Shown here: positions 11,668 to 23,610 of the stretch, in pieces | Layout of the letters: the number at the start of each line of letters is the position of its first letter | Numbering within the stretch: position 1 is the stretch's first letter | Assembly (NCBI GenBank): GCA_018296165.2 | Contig: JACKQL020000008.1 | Span: 496,001 to 560,000, forward strand | DNA from: Termitomyces sp. T153 | Taxonomy: Eukaryota > Basidiomycota > Agaricomycetes > Agaricales > Lyophyllaceae | DNA: 64,000 bases | Direction: 5' to 3' | Made by a program: the position numbers and the translations under genes | The notes under the pieces: model-generated | The model's database searches: none | What the model was told of the DNA's origin: nothing | The model's input: only the letters and a program-made list of their open reading frames with translations

Positions 11668-12419
11668 GATTCACGGATGGATGGGACAACAATTGTGATC
11701 ATGGAGACGTACCTTAAGTCTGTGGGCACAAAAGTTTCTAGATAGAAGATTAAAAGCTATCGGGGGGTAGGTAAAAAGCCTCCAGACAACCTCGCATTAT
11801 ATAGTACTGCTGGTAAGCCCCTGTCATGAGATTTGAGCCTCCGTATACTGAGACGGAGGGGTGGGATCGAAATAGAAATGTATACCTGACTCACAGCCGC
11901 TCCTCCGCATTCATCTTTCTCACTTGGGCTCGTTTATAGGTCTTTGATCGAGCGATCCAATTCCATTACGTAATCTGAGCGGTCTATAATATAGAAAAAA
12001 CGGATACGGTACCCATTTCAATGGCTGGTCCAATCCCGGCGCTTCATGCTTCTTGCAAAGCAGGCTTTGTACTATCTTCTTGTACACAGGATAGCCAAAA
12101 TTGGATACCCGTCCAACAGGTCTGAATTTCGTTTGTGGGGGACGATTGATGGCTGATGAGAAGCAACCAGCTGACCACAGCTGGGATAAACTTCGTTAAA
12201 TCGAAGCTGCTTGAAGTTGTCGAGAACAAGAAAAATAAATCAACGAGATCAATCGATGAGCGGATATATCGGCTCACGAACTCGATCAGGTGGCGTTATA
12301 AGCAATTGAAGATAATTATCGAGGAACAAGATATCATTCGTTTGTAGGCGCAAGAACGTAGCATCAAAAGGTAGGCACAAGGAACGAGAAAAGGGGGAAA
12401 GGGGTATTTACGAAGGGGA
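11668..12419. other. Intergenic region
   Basis: About 750 bp between the F-box start and the exomer gene stop. No supported gene; it includes the F-box promoter and the 3' end of the next gene. Confidence 0.6.
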
Positions 12420-15210
12420 TCAGAAATCGTAGCCTTCGATCTTGAAAACCTGCCCATACTGCATATAACTGTCCATAATTTTAAGAATAGGTTCGGGCAG
12501 ACCCATACTCAACAGAGTAAATGAGATCTTAGCATGACCGTGGATCTGACCGAGCTTTAAAAAGGCGCGCGCGATCTGGGTTGGGAACTAAGAGTGACAT
12601 CAGATCGAGGATCAGCGAGCCAGAATCTTTAATACGTACCGTCATTTCAGTGTAATCCGCATATTGGTAGGCAGCTACTCTGATAGCAGTTTGAATCGAG
12701 CGTTGAATATCGCCTTCCTCGGCATACATCTCCATCAACTTCAGCCATGGCTTCACCGAATACCGAGGGCTATCGAGACAACGTTGGTACGCCTCCTTTG
12801 CCTCCTCCTTGTGATGCAATCGAAGACCCAGATCACCGAGAATCTCCCACTCGAACCCTGTTTTCCGGTATGCCACATGTTGTGTCTTGAAGTGGGCAAC
12901 CTCAGCCCTAAAAATGGTCCAGACGCGAAGGTCCTGTAGGACCATCTAACTGATGCGATACACATGATGCATAACAAGAACTTGCCTCGTAGAGAACCAT
13001 GAAGAGATTATCCAGCCATCGCTCGCACAAGCGCTTGTTGCTGAAAGAGAACGGTTCCGGTGCAACAGCAGGAAGCTCGCTTTCCTCCTCTTTTTCTTCA
13101 CCAGCCGCGGCTTGAGCCGGTTTTTCTATTGTGTCGGCAATATCATTCTCCGTCTCAGCCTCACCATTAATATGTATCTTCGGAGGGACCGCTCGGGAAA
13201 TATTTTCTTCGCGTTCACGGTCCGACTCTGTCGAAACCCTGATCATCGGAATTGATGGCTCCTGAGACCCGTTCACGTCAGCAGAAGAATCCTTAGATAT
13301 AATTCCTCGTGTCGATGCGTCATCAGGGATGGAAGTTGAAGTTCGATGACTAGGTACGACCGTACCGTCCTCGTGAACAATAACTCGTCTGGCATCTGGC
13401 TCTCGCGTTCCATTGGTTTGGGCAACAAACTGTTGGATTTCGTTCTGGGCCTTCTGCATTCTGTATTCCTCTTCCATGACGAACACGGAGCTTCTTGTCT
13501 TGAGAAGCTCGTCCCAGCCAATCTGAGATACAAGGCGGGTTAGAAGGGAGTATGCCCTTGACCATGTTCCGCGCAACCCCGGTGCCGGGAGACGTTGCAA
13601 TGCAGGATCAGCCTGTACCGAGATCAGAAAATGGACATCAAGTCAAGAAAGCTTACCTCGTCATCCTCCGTCTTCTGTCGATCTGGCAGAATATCTCCAA
13701 TAGAGCGACTAAATGGCAAACTGACTTTGGCAGCCGTCAGAGACCGATGAGCATCGCGACCGTTGAACGTGAACATAGGGCATGAGTTAAGGGTCAGAAG
13801 AGCCTGCCTCTGGCATGAGATTTCGTTTCAGTGAGTTAACCATGAGCCTCGTACCGATTCATATTGTTTGAGGTCCATGTAAAGCTCCGTTAGCTTCTCC
13901 CACGTCACGAACTCACTTGGGGCACAATTTACAGCTTGACGCGCCAGCTTAAGAGCATACTCATATTTGCTTTTCGATCGTAGGAAATCACACTGTACGT
14001 GGAGAAGTGTGTACGATTGAGGCGTTTGCCTCATCGCATTGGCCATTATTTGGACTGCTTTGACTTCCTCGTCTATAAGAATTGGCATCTTTAGATGATC
14101 AAAGCCATAAGCCAGAAAAACGTACTCATTCCGATATAGCTCTTCGCTAGAAGAGATGCAACCTCAGGTTCTCGCGCTGCCAGCTTCTCAAAAAGATTTG
14201 CAGCTTGCTGGTACCTCCCACTGTCTCCAAAGTATTTAAGAATGGCTGCTGTTAAATGGTTCGAAACAATGGTTGCAACTTGAATTTCGGGGTCGGATCC
14301 GACCTGCCAGCCTGCATCGCGTTCAATGGGTAGCAGGACAAGACAAAGATCTCGCCTGGACTCACCTTTCATAAAAAGCGCTTCCGCAGCTTGAAGAAAC
14401 CGTATCTCTCCTTCTGGAGTGGTTATGGGGTCGAGTTTGCGATAGGCTTCAAGCAAGTAAGTGGGGTCATCAGAATACAAGATTGCTCTGAGAATAGCAG
14501 AAACGTATGTTTCCTGCCATATCTCAGGCGTTGCTTCATGCCTAGCAGCAGTAAATGTCATGATTTATAATGCAGAAAGACTGATCATGATATACCTTTC
14601 TCCTCGAAGGTCAATCACATACGCACTTACACCACCAGGAATCTTCACATCGACGCGTATATCCACTCGAGAGAACGCATTGAAACAGCTAATGTCGAAC
14701 AATGAGATCACAAACACGTCGTCGCTTACCATGGCAGCTTACCAGAAAGTTCCATTCCGTACTTTCCACGCAGGGCTTTTTGAGAACCAGGCCGAGCTAT
14801 CTTCAAGCGCATATGTTAAAGAGTTGATATAGGCAGCCAGAGATGCTGATGATGAAGCATCGACACCGGAGACAAAATGGTAGGAGCCAAGCTATAACAG
14901 ATTGGTTGGCCAATTGAGTAATTGCCAAACGTGTACTCACATCGCGTTGACCGCTACGGCCCGTATTTTTGACAACATGACACAGATCCGGTGGCCCAAG
15001 TTCTCTGAATGTCGCTGAAAAAGGCGCGTAAGAATCTACGAATTTCATTCTGAGTTCAGAACACACATAAACTCTCTGTTCTAGCTGTAAGAGATTCTAC
15101 GAGTTCCGTCTGGATTGAGCATCAAATAAGTGTCGCATGTGATAGAAGGGTGTTGCTCGTACCTCAAATATCTCCGGAATTTCCTTAAAAGCCGCCTGTG
15201 CCTCCGCCAT
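12420..15210 (-). CDS. BUD7: ChAPs family exomer component (BUD7/BCH1-like)
   Basis: Long spliced gene for a Chs5-Arf1-binding protein (ChAPs), the TPR-containing cargo adaptor of exomer, which exports selected membrane proteins such as chitin synthase from the trans-Golgi to the cell surface. The start at 15208-15210 gives MAEAQAAFKEIPEIFE. It continues with FRELGPPDLCHVVKNTGRSG, GSYHFVSGVDASSSASLAAY, VDVKIPGGVSAYVIDLRGER, ATPEIWQETYVSAILRAILY, ANLFEKLAAREPEVASLLAK (TPR-like), ALKLARQAVNCAPSEFVTWE and AYSLLTRLVSQIGWDELLKT. A low-complexity acidic insertion (about 13,080-13,330) separates the C-terminal part. The protein ends YMQYGQVFKIEGYDF, typical of the family. Budding yeast has four paralogues; only one is seen here. 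Confidence 0.9.
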
Positions 15211-17140
15211 AATGCGGTTGGAACAAGGTGCTGGGCACTTTCACCACTCAATACAATGATCCCTTAATGGCATTATTTAGCACCGGCGAGAATGCATAAT
15301 AACAACAAATACCAAAGCATCCAAGCACACAGCTTTGATCGAAGTTGACGCGTGGCACGCGCCGGCGCCCAGCGCGCTCAGTCATTCGTGAATAGTGAAA
15401 TGGAGAAAAATTGAAAATTATGTACATAATCCCACTTACTACAATTATGTTACTGTACTGTACTAATGGTATTGTACCTATTATTTATATTATTTGACAC
15501 TGGATCACATAACACTGCTATAAAATATCCTTTATAGCATGCACGACTATTTCGCGCAAGAAAATTTCGATTTTACACCCCTTCATTGAGTATCAAGGTT
15601 CACATTTTTGACTTGCTGAAAGATGGCTAGAATCTGTCCACCCCCTGGAGTGGTTGTTAAATCTAAATCCTAACGCGCCCTAGCGTGATATCAACATAAT
15701 CTCTAGAGTCTTATGTCGCCTGGGGCATGATTGCGTTACCAGTTTCCTTGTTCAGCTCGTCTTGCATACTATGTGCCCAAATGCGCTGAGACCAATGAAA
15801 TTCGGGGGGCAGCGTTATAGAAATGGGAAACCGTTGTCACAAATATTTGTGAGTCAGCCTGCGCTCGAGCTGAAAGACTACCAATGGCTGAAACTGAAAG
15901 TGATTCTATCTCGACGAACATCACGGGTATACTCTTGGGGAGGATACCACAACTTGATATTTTTGGGGTAATCGAGCCTGATGATGAGAATGAGTCAAGT
16001 ATCAACCTCTCCGTCACATCGTAAGTGTGCTTTTCCTACCTGAGGTTTGACAACTCGATAGACTTAGACAAAAGCACGTTCCATGCGCCCTTGCACTCGT
16101 TTTCGTCGGTTGTGCCCGGGGGAATATCCAGGAATTCGTCTAGCAAGAATTGAAAGATGACAGTCTCTGGTAGCTGACCTAATAACAGATGATATAATCG
16201 ATGATAGCCGATCTCGCAAAACAACTGGCAGGACTAGCGCGGAATGCATGATGTCCCATCGGGATCTTCGCTATGATCTTCTCGTGAGTTACTTCCTCCT
16301 CCTAATATCCACAGTTCTACTTCGGGTATCAAATCTACTGCGGGATGTGTCCGAAGTGAAACTTTGACTTTTGACCAAGCTTCTTTCTAAGCCTCAATGG
16401 AGCCTGGGCTCTCGCCATCAAGATTTGTGCACCATTTGTTCCTCATTCTCCGACTGACCTACCGTACTGTCCGGATAAGAATTTCGGGGGGTCCTAGGGG
16501 TTTTCCGCGCCCTTTGACATATGGGTTTACTTGAAGCGCCATACTCCTTACGCCACAACGGGGTATGTGGACACCTGCACATGTTTTTATAGGTGGCGTT
16601 GATCTTTACATATGCACAGAATCAGATATGTAATTCCTAGTTTTACTTCCCCCAGCGCGGCGTACTTGTGACGACTGTTCAGGCGATGCTTTCAGCTGTC
16701 GACTGGGCGTTCGCTCAGGAGATGTATTGGCTCACCCTACATCTGCTAGTGAATATATTCTGTAAGTATTTTGGTTATCTATGGACATTTGCTATCTAGA
16801 GATTGCATTTTTATGCGTCTCTAGTTATCATGTAGGCCAAGTTTCAGATAGTCGAGTTCATTGATATCTGACTCCCAGGTCGACAGTTGACTTGATTCTC
16901 GCAACAAGCAAGATAACGAGGTGATATGAAGTGAAAGTACAAGGATCTCCCTGCAGGCCCCAATATTTGAAGAAGTAGGAAGTGCATCTAGCTTTCACAA
17001 AGATGGTATACAATGATATGTAGATTGTTTGCTTAAGATCCACCCGAAATACATTAGTACATGACAAGTCCAAAAAAAACTCAGAATAACCAGGGTCCAA
17101 CTAAACGCCACACGGTCAGCATCAAAAGCGACGAGAACAA
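15211..17140. other. Long intergenic region, mostly featureless
   Basis: About 1.9 kb between the exomer start and the aspartokinase stop. AT-rich near 15,400-15,560. Apart from a weak candidate exon at 15,884 I see no gene, RNA or repeat. Confidence 0.5.
15884..16020 (+). CDS. Possible first exon of a small unrecognised gene
   Basis: An ATG in good context (CCAATGGCT) opens MAETESDSISTNITGILLGR and runs 137 nt to a consensus donor GTAAGTGTG. Possible downstream exons exist at about 16,063-16,135 and 16,190-16,290 (the latter followed by GTGAGT), but frames do not join cleanly. No family is recognised; it could be a decayed gene or chance. Confidence 0.25.
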
Positions 17141-19232
17141 TCAAGACAGCTTACTTCCGCCCCTCACACCATCGGGCATGATCTGCAGGCATCCCTGGTG
17201 GATAAGGTTGAGCGCCTTCACCGAGTCTTTGGTCTGGATAACACAGGAGATGTTAATCTCGCTCGCGCCCTGGCTGATCATCTCTATGTTGACGTTGCCC
17301 TGCGCCAGCGTTGTGAACATCTTGCCTGCAATACCGACCATATTGCGCATCTCCTTTCCAACGAGAGAAAGGATAGCCATGTCGCGGTGCATAGAGACCT
17401 GACCAGATTTAAGGTTAGAGTATAGATGAAAGAACAGAGAAGCGTTCTTACCGTGCCAATCTTTTTGAGCTCCTTGAGTAACCGGTCAAGAAGCTTTTTC
17501 GCGAGCCCATCTTCGATAGCCATACTAACGTGTACCTCGCTCGTGCTGATCAAATCGACAACGACATTATACTGGTCGAGTGTGCTGAAAATGCCAGCCA
17601 AGAAACCATGCGACACGCTTTTACGATTCGAGTTGATATTGAGCACAATGATGTGCTCTTTGATGGTAACCGCCGTCGGGAATCTCTTGCGTTTTTGTTC
17701 GTCCAGGCTATTCATACGCCGGAGCGTTTCGAGCGGCACGGTCCCGTTCTCAGATTTGATCTCTTCTTCTGGGCCCGCGTCTACCTCAGGATCTGGGTAA
17801 ATGACCGTTCCTCCACCCCTGGAATTCTCAACGTTCTTGATCCTGATGGGGATTTTTCTTCGAATAGCCTGGAAGGATTTATGACATCAAGAGTCATGAA
17901 GCAACCGACACACAGTACGAACCTGTTCCATGGTGAAAGGGTGGACGACTTCACTTCCATAATAAGTCAACTCTGCTGCTTCATCGGGCGTGATGATGGA
18001 CAAAAGGCGAGCAGTAGGCACTTTTCGCGGGTCAGCAGTGAAGATTCCATCCACTTCTTTCCAGATCTGCAATTCGGCCGCATTCAAGCCAACCGCACAC
18101 AGTGCAGAACACAAGTCCGTATACCCTCTGCCCACTTGGCTCAACAATGAACCAGGGATAGAACCAAAGAACCCAGTGATGACGGGGACTCTTGGACCGC
18201 ACTGCAGGACGCGCTCTCCAATGGCAGTCGCTAGTCTATCATAGAAGTCCTGATCCAAAACGTCATCCGAAGCCTCGGTATCTTCTAACTCTGGTACGAT
18301 ATCCTCAAGGGACACGTATTCCGCGTCGATGCCCTGGTCGCGTAGAACAGCCGTCATGATTTTACACGCGAGTCTCTCTCCCAAACCGACGATACTGTCT
18401 TGGGATCGAGAGGAGATTTCGTCGATGATCTTTCACAAGGAGGGACGTCACGGGTAAACGTATTCGATTAAATGAACATCTCACCAGGACAGGATGCAAC
18501 ATACCTGGGCAGCGAAAAGGAAATTTCTGAGCCAATCACAGTCATATTCAATCTCCTGTAGCAGTTCATCGAGAAGTTCAGGGTCTCGAACCGAAGCTTT
18601 AGCAGCTTTGACGTGTTCGTCTCGTATGATGTCCACGGTGGCGTTGAATTCAGGGGCTGAATGACCATTTCCGTTAGCGAGTGGAGTGAGGCCCGAAAAG
18701 GTCGCAGCGGATAGAGTAGGACGCCCTCGAGGGCTTTGCGACGGGGGTGGCGAACCGCAGTCATCCTTTCCATCCCTTTCCTTGCTTTCCCTTTCCCGTC
18801 CAGCACCAAATAACCCTCTCTCCCTCACCGGAGTCGTCGTCCCAGACTGTGATCCCTTCCGTTTTCGTTGCAGAGTTTGCGATGCGGATCGTAGAAGGAG
18901 ATTGGTTGTCCCTAGTGCTTTAGTCGTCCCAGAACGCGCTGAACATACGATCGCGACCTTGTGTTGATCGATGTAGTTCCTACGGTACCCGCGTACTGAT
19001 CAGATTAGTTTCGACCTCAACACGCGAAAATTACGAACGCGACAATGTCCTCCGCGATCTTGACCGCGAACTTGCCCACACTCGTCCCACCGAACTTTTG
19101 GACGAGCCAACGGGCTGAGGGATCTATAGTATTCTGATGTAAGTTTGGAGGTGTCGGTGGTAATGAATCCGGGTTTGGAGAGATAGGTGAGTTTGATGAG
19201 GATGGTGAGGTCGGCACTGGTTCCTCCGACAT
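17141..19232 (-). CDS. HOM3: Aspartokinase (aspartate kinase)
   Basis: Catalyses ATP-dependent phosphorylation of L-aspartate, the entry step to threonine, methionine and isoleucine. The start at 19230-19232 gives a Ser/Pro-rich leader, then WLVQKFGGTSVGKF, the nucleotide-binding signature. Later exons give VAIVCSARSGTTKALGTTNL, GFFGSIPGSLLSQVGRGYTD, EVDGIFTADPRKVPTARLL (substrate binding) and EAAELTYYGSEVVHPFTMEQ. The C-terminal regulatory half has two ACT domains (about 17,440-17,680, and 17,141-17,400 with HRDMAILSLVGKEMRNMVGI), as in feedback-inhibited fungal enzymes. A low-complexity insert between about 18,660 and 18,870 (rich in Arg, Lys, Ser, Pro) interrupts the kinase domain after LLLRSASQ; such inserts are variable in fungi. 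Introns are about 50-60 nt. Confidence 0.94.
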
Positions 19233-20640
19233 GTTGGTACCAGATCTGCGATCTTTAGAGAGGGTAATCAAAGACGGAGGGGGGTAAGTAAAGAAGCTTT
19301 AAGAGAATGGTGAAATCTCCGATTGATATTTTTCGAGTTGATTGAGTCACGTGTTTGCCGTGTATATCCGAAAGATTGCTCTTTGCTTACTCCAAGTTGA
19401 CTCTTTCTAGAGTCACTCAATCCCTAGCTTGTCGAGTAGAAAAAGGTTAAGTGACAACTCAGTTAGAACCCCTCTGAGCTTGTTCGGAGTTTTGTATCCT
19501 CACACCTGCACGTCTTTGTTCTGATAGTATGGAGATGGCATATTGTATTCGTGAAACTCCTCGAAACTATTGAAGAACTCCTGTCCCGTCATATGCAAAT
19601 ATCCCGCATATTATCAAGTCAGCAATTTCTTATAGCCCAGACTCGTTGGACAACTGGCTCCTACCATTTCCTGAAGTATTGGATGCTAGTCCATTCCTGT
19701 TCAAACGCCTATTGATACCACCCTACGATCTGTTGCGAACTGCTCCATAATGCTCGAAGACGGGAATTAACCCAGTTCTAAGGACCGTATCGCGTGAGAA
19801 CGATCTATGATTAACTCCAAACGTTTGCAAACGAGGCGCTCGAGACATCTCGATTCGGTACATACCATGACACAAAAAATATCCCTCAGAACCCTAACAT
19901 ACCGGCCCACCCCTGACGAACGATCGATATAAGCATGGAATTTTAGAAGACATTCGAAGCGGGTGCTGTTGAGACCTTGGATTGTACCCACCTCGTGAGG
20001 AAAATATTTCCCAAGACGACGGCGCCACGCAAGGTCATGTGCAGTATCCAACCTTGGATCTCACAGTCGATTTACACTGTTGAAATTTATTTATGGCTAG
20101 CCTCGTCGGACAAAGCGGGTTCTTTAGAAGAGGTAAATTTTAAAGAAGCCTGCTCTGCTTCGACGTCATCCTTCTTTACAGACTACACTCCCTATTTATG
20201 CCTTCAGGTTCTGGAGGGTAATGAACACGCTTGTCAAACTTCGACAGCACTTGATCTCTTATTGAATACATATGCACATGCGTTTGTGGGTAAGGAAGTA
20301 AGCTAAATAATTGATCGCATCGCCTCACGGTGATTTTGGTAGACAAGGAACATGTCGGACCGATCGCACTTACATCCGGGTTCAACGTTCATCTGTGATC
20401 TGATTCTTCTATTCTCCTCTCCTTCCCGCCACAGTCCGATCCTGATCCTTCGGTTCTTCCCCTCCCCTCCAAGCCCACTGATTCCTTTATCCAACTCTGA
20501 CTCATCCCTTCCCTCTCCCTTCCCTCCCCTCTATGTCTCACAACTCACGACTCGCCACTCACAGGCAAGAACAAACAAGTCCACCGCCCATCTTATTTTT
20601 AGACACTGACTCATATCAGTAAGCTTCTAGCATTCTATGT
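19233..20640. other. Intergenic region with a pyrimidine-rich tract
   Basis: Contains the aspartokinase promoter. The + strand is strongly C/T-rich at about 20,405-20,545. A 94-residue open frame on the minus strand (19,767-20,051) shows no family features and is not called a gene. Confidence 0.5.
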
Positions 20641-20707
20641 ACCACACCACCTCAATGGTTAGATCAGTGGGTATGGGACCCGTTGCTATAGAGTAGCTGA
20701 TGTAGTG

Positions 20708-20770
20708 CGGCTACAGTGTTGACTCGGCTACGACGCTGAAACGGCTACATTGCTGACACGGCTACAAATA
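20708..20770 (+). repeat. 17-bp minisatellite, about 3.5 units
   Basis: Units at 20708, 20725, 20742 and a partial one at 20759. All begin CGGCTAC, and the full units share a G(C/T)TGA core near their 3' end. Confidence 0.8.
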
Positions 20771-23610
20771 CGGATAATGGGACGTGTGAGGAGGAGGGCC
20801 CCGAAGTGTCACTGTATATCGAAGTACACGCGCTTACGTACGTTATTAGTTTGTAGTCATGTGCTTTATCACTAAAGACAGTTTAAATATTTACTTGGTT
20901 ACTACTAACTTTTATAATTTTTAGCATCTCTAATATATACCAGTGGACATTGCAGTATTGTATTGATAATGTAATATAGATTTATGAGTGATTTATATAT
21001 GAAATTTCAGGATTGAATAGCAAGAGAAAAGTAACACTTAGTGAAACAGATACAAAGACCTAAGCAAACAAAGTGAGGTTGGGTCTGGATCTTAGCATTG
21101 AATTAACAAATACAAAGACTTGACCAAAGAAAGTGAGGTTGGGTCTGGATCTTAGCATTAAATTAACATTTACATTGAATTGACAATTACATTGAATTAG
21201 CAATTACAAAGACTTGACTGAACAAAGTGAAGTTGGATCTGGATCTTGGCATTGAATTGACAAATACAAAGACCTAACCAAACAAAGTGAGGTTGGATCT
21301 GGGACTTAGCAAGAACTACAGGCCCATGCTGGAGGCACGGACCGTAGCTCGTTTTCCTCATGGACCGACTCCCCTCCCACCGATAATCACCGATCACCTC
21401 ACAGGCACGACCAACCAAACAAATCCAAATCTAAGTCAACCGCCCATCTGATCATTGAACGCATCACATCTTTACCTAAGTAAGTAATACATAAGTATAT
21501 TGTGGACTCCATTGTACCTAAGAGTGGTGAGCGAGTAAGTTTTTTTTCATGTTATGTCTGTTATTTGCCACGCTACTCTGTTGGACAGATCAGCTGCGTG
21601 TCATTGGATATTGCGTCCGGCAGTACTATGTTACATGTTATGGTATATGGGACGGGTGTCGAGATAAGGTATGGGCATAGACATGGCTACGGTTACGGCT
21701 ACGGGCATGGATACTGCGGGACATCGATGTGAACGTAAACAATTTACTGCGGGTCAGGTCCACTTTTTTTTACTTCCCGGGCCGACTGTCCATTTTCGGT
21801 TGATGGTCTTGTCAGTATTTGTCACACTTGCAATATATTTCGAACAGTTGCCTGCATAGTTCAATTTTTTTTTGAATGAATTGAAAACTTCTGGTGCAAC
21901 TTACTCGAGAAGAGGTTCGTTCAGAACATTGCTCGGCATTCACGGCATATCGATTTCAGCTCTTTCGGCACTGGCACATTCACTGACCTTGGTCATAAGC
22001 CGTAATTTTGTTTACGCAGACTGCTCGATTTGAGAGGTAGTGCATAAAATCGGAGATTTGAGAAGAGGCAAGTCTAAGTGAAAAAAAAAAAAGCTAAAAA
22101 AAATTCTGACACACGATTCCGACAAAATTTTCTGTTGTAAACTCTCTTGTGCCTGTATACATGTCAATGGTTCGAATCATGTACAAAAATGCGTGCCAGT
22201 GTGCATGTGCGTGTGCATGTCAAATTTACCCAAGTAGGTCTCTTGTTTAGTTCAATGGACACTATGGGTAATAAGTCGTGTTTTATTCAACTTGAACAGT
22301 CTAAGTAAGGGGTTGACTGTCAAGTTTCAAGCTAGAGCAGGTTATTTGACAGCGGCATTTTTTCGAAAATTTCGATTTCAATATGTGCTATACGTTCGGG
22401 TTGCAGTATCCGTGATAGTGATTTGTGAAGCTGGGCTGTGGGGAACTTTACTTTGGTGGATGTATATGAAGGGTTATCGGGTCGAGGGCCTTTATGTAGA
22501 AGTTCTCATGTCCATAATGAACAAGTGCTGATCATTCGCTAGGCTTATCGTTATGAAAATTTGGTCTGAGTCAGGTGGGTGTGTCTAAATCCCTCACTTC
22601 TCGGAGCTCAAAGCTAGAAGGCAAAACACTCGTTCTCATACATACATAGGCTCACGGTGTATTTGTCATTGATATTGGTCATTGGCCCATGCCTAAACTT
22701 AAACCTACTTCGAGTTACGATCGTTGGCTTACTCCGAGATACGAGTATCGTACATAACGCGTGATCGGGGCGCCCAGCCCGAGCCGCGTATACGTACGTA
22801 CGTACGTACCCTCGTAAGTACTGTAACCTTGACATAATGTCAAGACTGGCGCGGGCACGTGTAGGTGCGCGTGTCAACCCATGAGAAGCGGTGTGAGACT
22901 GCTGTATGTAAATGATGCGATAGGCCGGGACATGGCGGCGTCCTCGCATAAACAAAAGTAACCATGAAGCCCAGTCGTTCGCTAGGTCCCTCTCCATAAT
23001 GTGATAAGCATGGGTACATATTAGAAGCCATGCGCAGAAGCAGAATCAGAATCAGAAACAGAACTTATACCAAGCCCCTATCTCCGACTTGGAAAACACA
23101 GAAATCATAGGTATATTGACATATGGACATATGGGTGTTTACTTGTGAAAGGTTAACCACCTAGAACTTTAAGCTAAAGCTTCCGAGGTTGTGCCTAGAT
23201 ATGGAGAGGTACAGATGTACATACATAGACATGTCATGTCCGTGATTCCTTGGAGGTTTCCTTGTGAGTGCCTGGACACATGAGTGTTGACGTGCCTGGC
23301 CTTTGAGTTACTTGCGAGTTTGAGCAAGGCAGTGATAACCACGATGGAAAATCAGAATGCGCAGTTTACCCGGCGGTTTCAACGAGTTCTGCAGAGTTTT
23401 CCCGCAGGTGTCCTATCTGGCATGTGGTGTGCATGCCGACAATGAGGTCCCCGTTCCTGGCTGACATATGGAGCCGCAGTTGTGGCGGTGTGGGTGTACC
23501 TGTGCCGGATGCCTCAGGTCCAGGCCCGCGATGGTACCTGCCGCACGTGACAGGACGCAAATCGTCTTGCGCTGGTCTGCGCTGTGCCTGGCGGTTTTCT
23601 GCTTGCACTC
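20771..23610. other. Long non-coding region upstream of the G-alpha gene
   Basis: Apart from the 60-bp tandem repeat it holds poly-A runs at about 22,080-22,103, an alternating ACGT/CGTA tract at about 22,789-22,808 and T-runs. Open frames here (for example 22,614-22,997 minus) carry no recognisable motif. No gene called. Confidence 0.5.
21050..21312 (+). repeat. About 60-bp imperfect tandem repeat, four copies
   Basis: Each copy carries TACAAAGAC, then AAAGTGAGGTTGG and TCTGGATCTTAGC or a close variant. The first two copies have an exact 60-bp period (21,051 and 21,111). Copies 2 and 3 are separated by an extra doubled ATTACATTGAATT spacer (about 21,168-21,205). Confidence 0.85.

Noticed and set aside
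19767..20051. 94-residue minus-strand frame between aspartokinase and the minisatellites
   Set aside because: No recognisable domain and no clear exon signals.
22614..22997. 127-residue minus-strand frame
   Set aside because: No motif, no splice context and low-complexity surroundings including an ACGT repeat.
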